Assembly: GCF_004791695.1 (NCBI RefSeq)
Contig: NZ_SRSO01000006.1
Location: forward strand, 1-64,000
Length of the DNA stretch: 64,000 bases
DNA from: Flavivirga rizhaonensis
GTDB taxonomy: Bacteria > Bacteroidota > Bacteroidia > Flavobacteriales > Flavobacteriaceae
Direction: 5' to 3'
The translations under genes were made by a program, and so were the position numbers. Below the pieces are notes generated by a model that saw only the letters and a list, made by a program, of their open reading frames with translations, was not told where the DNA came from and made no database searches. Positions 62,113-64,000 of this stretch are shown piece after piece (positions within the stretch are counted from its first letter, which is position 1; each line of letters starts with the position of its first letter).

Positions 62113-63284
62113 AAAAATTAGTAATAGCATATAGTGGCGGATTAGATACATCGTATTGTGCAGTTAGTTTATCTAAAGAATATGAAGTGCATGCCGTAAG
62201 CGTCAATACAGGTGGATTTACAAAAGAAGAAATTAGCCATATAGAAAGTAACGCTTATAAAATGGGTGTTGCAACTTATAAGAATATTGATGCAGTTGCT
62301 ACATTTTATCAAAAAGTAGTGAAGTATTTAATTTATGGTAATGTTTTAAAGAATAATACCTATCCACTATCTGTAAGTGCAGAAAGAATTATTCAGGCTA
62401 TCGAGATTGTAGAATATGCAAAAAGTATCGATGCAGGATACATTGCACACGGTAGTACAGGCGCAGGAAACGATCAGGTAAGATTCGATATGATTTTTCA
62501 AACCCTGGCTCCAGAAATTGAAATCATCACACCTATTAGAGATCAGAAATTAACCAGACAAGAAGAAATAGATTATTTAAAATCTAATGGTATAGACATG
62601 TCTTGGGAGAAAGCACAATACTCCATTAACAAAGGGCTTTGGGGAACCAGTGTTGGAGGCTCTGAAACCTTAGCCTCTGAAAAACCATTACCAAGTGAAG
62701 CTTATCCGTCTCAATTAGAGAAAGAAGGTGAAGAAAAAGTAACGCTTACATTTAAAAATGGGGAGTTTGTCGCATTGAATGGTCAAGAAAACGCACCAGA
62801 AATTAATATTGAATTATTAAATAATATTGCGTCGGCATATGCCATAGGAAGAGACATTCATGTAGGTGATACCATCGTAGGTATAAAAGGACGTGTAGGT
62901 TTTGAAGCAGCTGCAGCTTTAATCACAGTAAAAGCACACCATTTATTAGAAAAACATACACTTACCAAATGGCAGCTTCAACATAAAGAATATTTATCAA
63001 GCTTTTATGGGATGCATTTGCATGAAGGACAGTATTTAGATCCAGTAATGAGAAATATAGAAGCCTTTTTGCAAAGCAGTCAAGAACAAGTAAGTGGAGA
63101 TGTAACCGTGACATTAAAACCATATCATTTCTCATTAGATGGTATTGTGTCAGAACATGATTTAATGAATGCCAAATTTGGAAGCTATGGTGAAGTTAAT
63201 AAGGGTTGGACAGCAGATGAAGCCAAAGGGTTTATCAAGATTGTTGGAAACCAAAATAAAATATATCAACAAGTAAACTCGTAA
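62109..63284 (+). CDS. argG: Argininosuccinate synthase
   Basis: A 391-residue cytoplasmic enzyme that joins citrulline and aspartate at the cost of ATP. The PP-loop is S-G-G-L-D-T-S (residues 9-15), followed by AHGSTGAGNDQVRFD for ATP/citrulline, EKAQYSINKGLWGTSVGGSE and the IGRDIHVGDTIVGIKGRVGFEAAA late motif. The length is typical of the family. It overlaps the GNAT gene by four bases. A palindrome lies between it and argC, so processing of the operon RNA there is possible. Confidence 0.96.
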   Translation: MKKLVIAYSGGLDTSYCAVSLSKEYEVHAVSVNTGGFTKEEISHIESNAYKMGVATYKNIDAVATFYQKVVKYLIYGNVLKNNTYPLSVSAERIIQAIEIVEYAKSIDAGYIAHGSTGAGNDQVRFDMIFQTLAPEIEIITPIRDQKLTRQEEIDYLKSNGIDMSWEKAQYSINKGLWGTSVGGSETLASEKPLPSEAYPSQLEKEGEEKVTLTFKNGEFVALNGQENAPEINIELLNNIASAYAIGRDIHVGDTIVGIKGRVGFEAAAALITVKAHHLLEKHTLTKWQLQHKEYLSSFYGMHLHEGQYLDPVMRNIEAFLQSSQEQVSGDVTVTLKPYHFSLDGIVSEHDLMNAKFGSYGEVNKGWTADEAKGFIKIVGNQNKIYQQVNS

Positions 63285-63298
63285 GTTATTGAGACTTG

Positions 63299-63330
63299 AG
63301 ACCTGTCAGGTTTAAAAACCTGACAGGTCT
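63299..63330. repeat. Palindrome between argG and argC
   Basis: Arms of 15 bp (63299-63313 and 63316-63330), starting AGACCTGTCAGG, are perfect around two A. The element is nearly the same as that between ilvC and ilvA (15357-15389). It is within an operon and has no T-tail. Confidence 0.8.
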
Positions 63331-63358
63331 GAGAAACACAACAATAAATCGTATAAAA

Positions 63359-64000
63359 ATGGAAAAAATAGAAGTTGGTATTATTGGAGGTGCTGGTTAT
63401 ACAGCAGGAGAGTTGGTAAGGTTATTAATATCGCATCCAAAAGCAACTATTAATTTTGTATTTAGTACCTCTAACGCAGGTAATAAAATTAGTCATATCC
63501 ATCAAGATTTGGTGGGGTCTTTAGATTTGAAATTTACTGATACCGTTAATCCAGATGTTGATGTGTTGTTTTTATGTTTAGGTCATGGAAATTCAGTAAA
63601 GTTTTTAGAAAACAATACATTTTCAGATAAAACAAAAATCATTGATTTAGGAAATGATTTCAGATTAGAAAAAGATAAGGTTTTTGATGATAAAAATTTT
63701 GTGTATGGCTTACCAGAATTGCAAAAAGAAGTTGTGAAATCTGCTAATTATATTGCCAATCCAGGTTGTTTTGCAACCGCCATTCAATTAGGGTTATTAC
63801 CGTTAGCAGAAAAGAATTTGTTGAATAGCGATGTGCACATTAATGCTGTAACTGGAGCCACAGGAGCAGGAACGTCATTGTCGGCAACAACCCATTATAC
63901 ATGGAGAGATAATAACTTTTCGTACTACAAGCCGTTTACGCATCAGCATTTAGGAGAAATTAATCAATCTGTAAAACAATTACAAAATGATTTCTCCTCA
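63359..64000 (+). CDS. argC: N-acetyl-gamma-glutamyl-phosphate reductase, cut by the window end
   Basis: The ATG at 63359 opens 214 codons that run off the right edge. The Rossmann start VGIIGGAGYTAGELVRLL binds NADPH, VLFLCLGHG follows, and the catalytic cysteine is in NPGCFATAIQL. AVTGATGAGTS and the histidine-containing FTHQHLGEI motif are present. It reduces N-acetylglutamyl phosphate (or the N-succinyl version used in Bacteroidetes) in arginine synthesis. The gene is 74 bases after argG across the palindrome. The missing part should be about 110 residues. Confidence 0.93.
   Translation, partial: MEKIEVGIIGGAGYTAGELVRLLISHPKATINFVFSTSNAGNKISHIHQDLVGSLDLKFTDTVNPDVDVLFLCLGHGNSVKFLENNTFSDKTKIIDLGNDFRLEKDKVFDDKNFVYGLPELQKEVVKSANYIANPGCFATAIQLGLLPLAEKNLLNSDVHINAVTGATGAGTSLSATTHYTWRDNNFSYYKPFTHQHLGEINQSVKQLQNDFSS

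Noticed and set aside
1..64000. CRISPR arrays, tRNA and rRNA genes
   Set aside because: No regularly spaced direct repeats and no cloverleaf or rRNA-like sequence were noticed on either strand by eye.

Overview
This window looks like a chromosomal segment of a marine member of the Flavobacteriia (Bacteroidetes). It is AT-rich, has Bacteroidetes-type promoter boxes (TAnnTTTG), many lipoproteins, glycan and sulfate-ester enzymes typical of algal polysaccharide degraders, and long intergenic palindromes of the kind these genomes carry. No rRNA, tRNA or CRISPR array was seen. All functional calls come from reading the sequence and from knowledge of the families; no search was run.

Layout. (1) 1-6.0 kb: housekeeping and small genes: a TonB-plug-like exported protein, lpxH, queD with two very small membrane proteins, a MATE exporter, a GNAT enzyme, a universal stress protein and a DUF1080 lipoprotein. 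(2) 6.4-7.9 kb: a zeta-toxin-like kinase with a small basic partner, bounded by two copies of a composite repeat in inverted orientation, so it looks like an inserted toxin-antitoxin cassette. (3) 7.9-16.7 kb: metK with a SAM-II-like riboswitch, divergent from the branched-chain amino acid operon ilvD-ilvB-ilvN-ilvC-ilvA. The ilv operon is preceded by a 20-codon leader peptide with 11 Ile/Leu/Val codons and mutually exclusive antiterminator and terminator hairpins, a complete attenuator. (4) 16.8-26.5 kb: a glycan-degradation cluster with a sulfatase, two tandem GH29 enzymes, a GH2 enzyme and a clan GH-A (GH42-like) enzyme; no SusC/SusD pair is present. (5) 26.7-30.1 kb: a GapN-like dehydrogenase, azurin, and a frameshifted lactonase-family gene.

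(6) 30.6-43.9 kb: a cluster that looks like oxidative (3-keto-sugar) glycoside metabolism. It has two tandem pairs of GMC flavo-oxidoreductase plus gluconate-2-dehydrogenase subunit-3-like proteins, two DUF1080 (3-keto-disaccharide hydrolase family) lipoproteins, three xylose-isomerase-like TIM barrels, a Gfo/Idh/MocA dehydrogenase, an MFS transporter and an AraC regulator. A perfect 11-bp inverted repeat lies in the divergent regulator/GMC promoter region. Signal sequences suggest that oxidation and cleavage occur outside the cytoplasm and that the product is then imported and reduced or isomerised. (7) 44.5-54.1 kb: an RND efflux operon whose first gene fuses a substrate-binding-like domain to a TolC-type channel, followed by a lipoprotein, a DUF2235 hydrolase, a potassium-channel-like protein and a small exported helical protein. 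(8) 54.1-60.9 kb: an HtrA-like protease, a frameshifted SLC13-type transporter, a complete IS982-family element with exact target duplications, a LytTR-type two-component system, and a lipoprotein related to the one in the RND operon. (9) 61.2-64.0 kb: the start of an arginine operon (GNAT, argG, argC) preceded by one or two very short arginine-rich ORFs that may be leader peptides.

Three amino-acid-related loci in one window (metK, ilv, arg) therefore appear to be controlled in the nascent RNA, by a riboswitch in one case and by candidate leader peptides in the other two. A near-identical 15-16 bp-arm palindrome also sits between genes of both the ilv and the arg operon.
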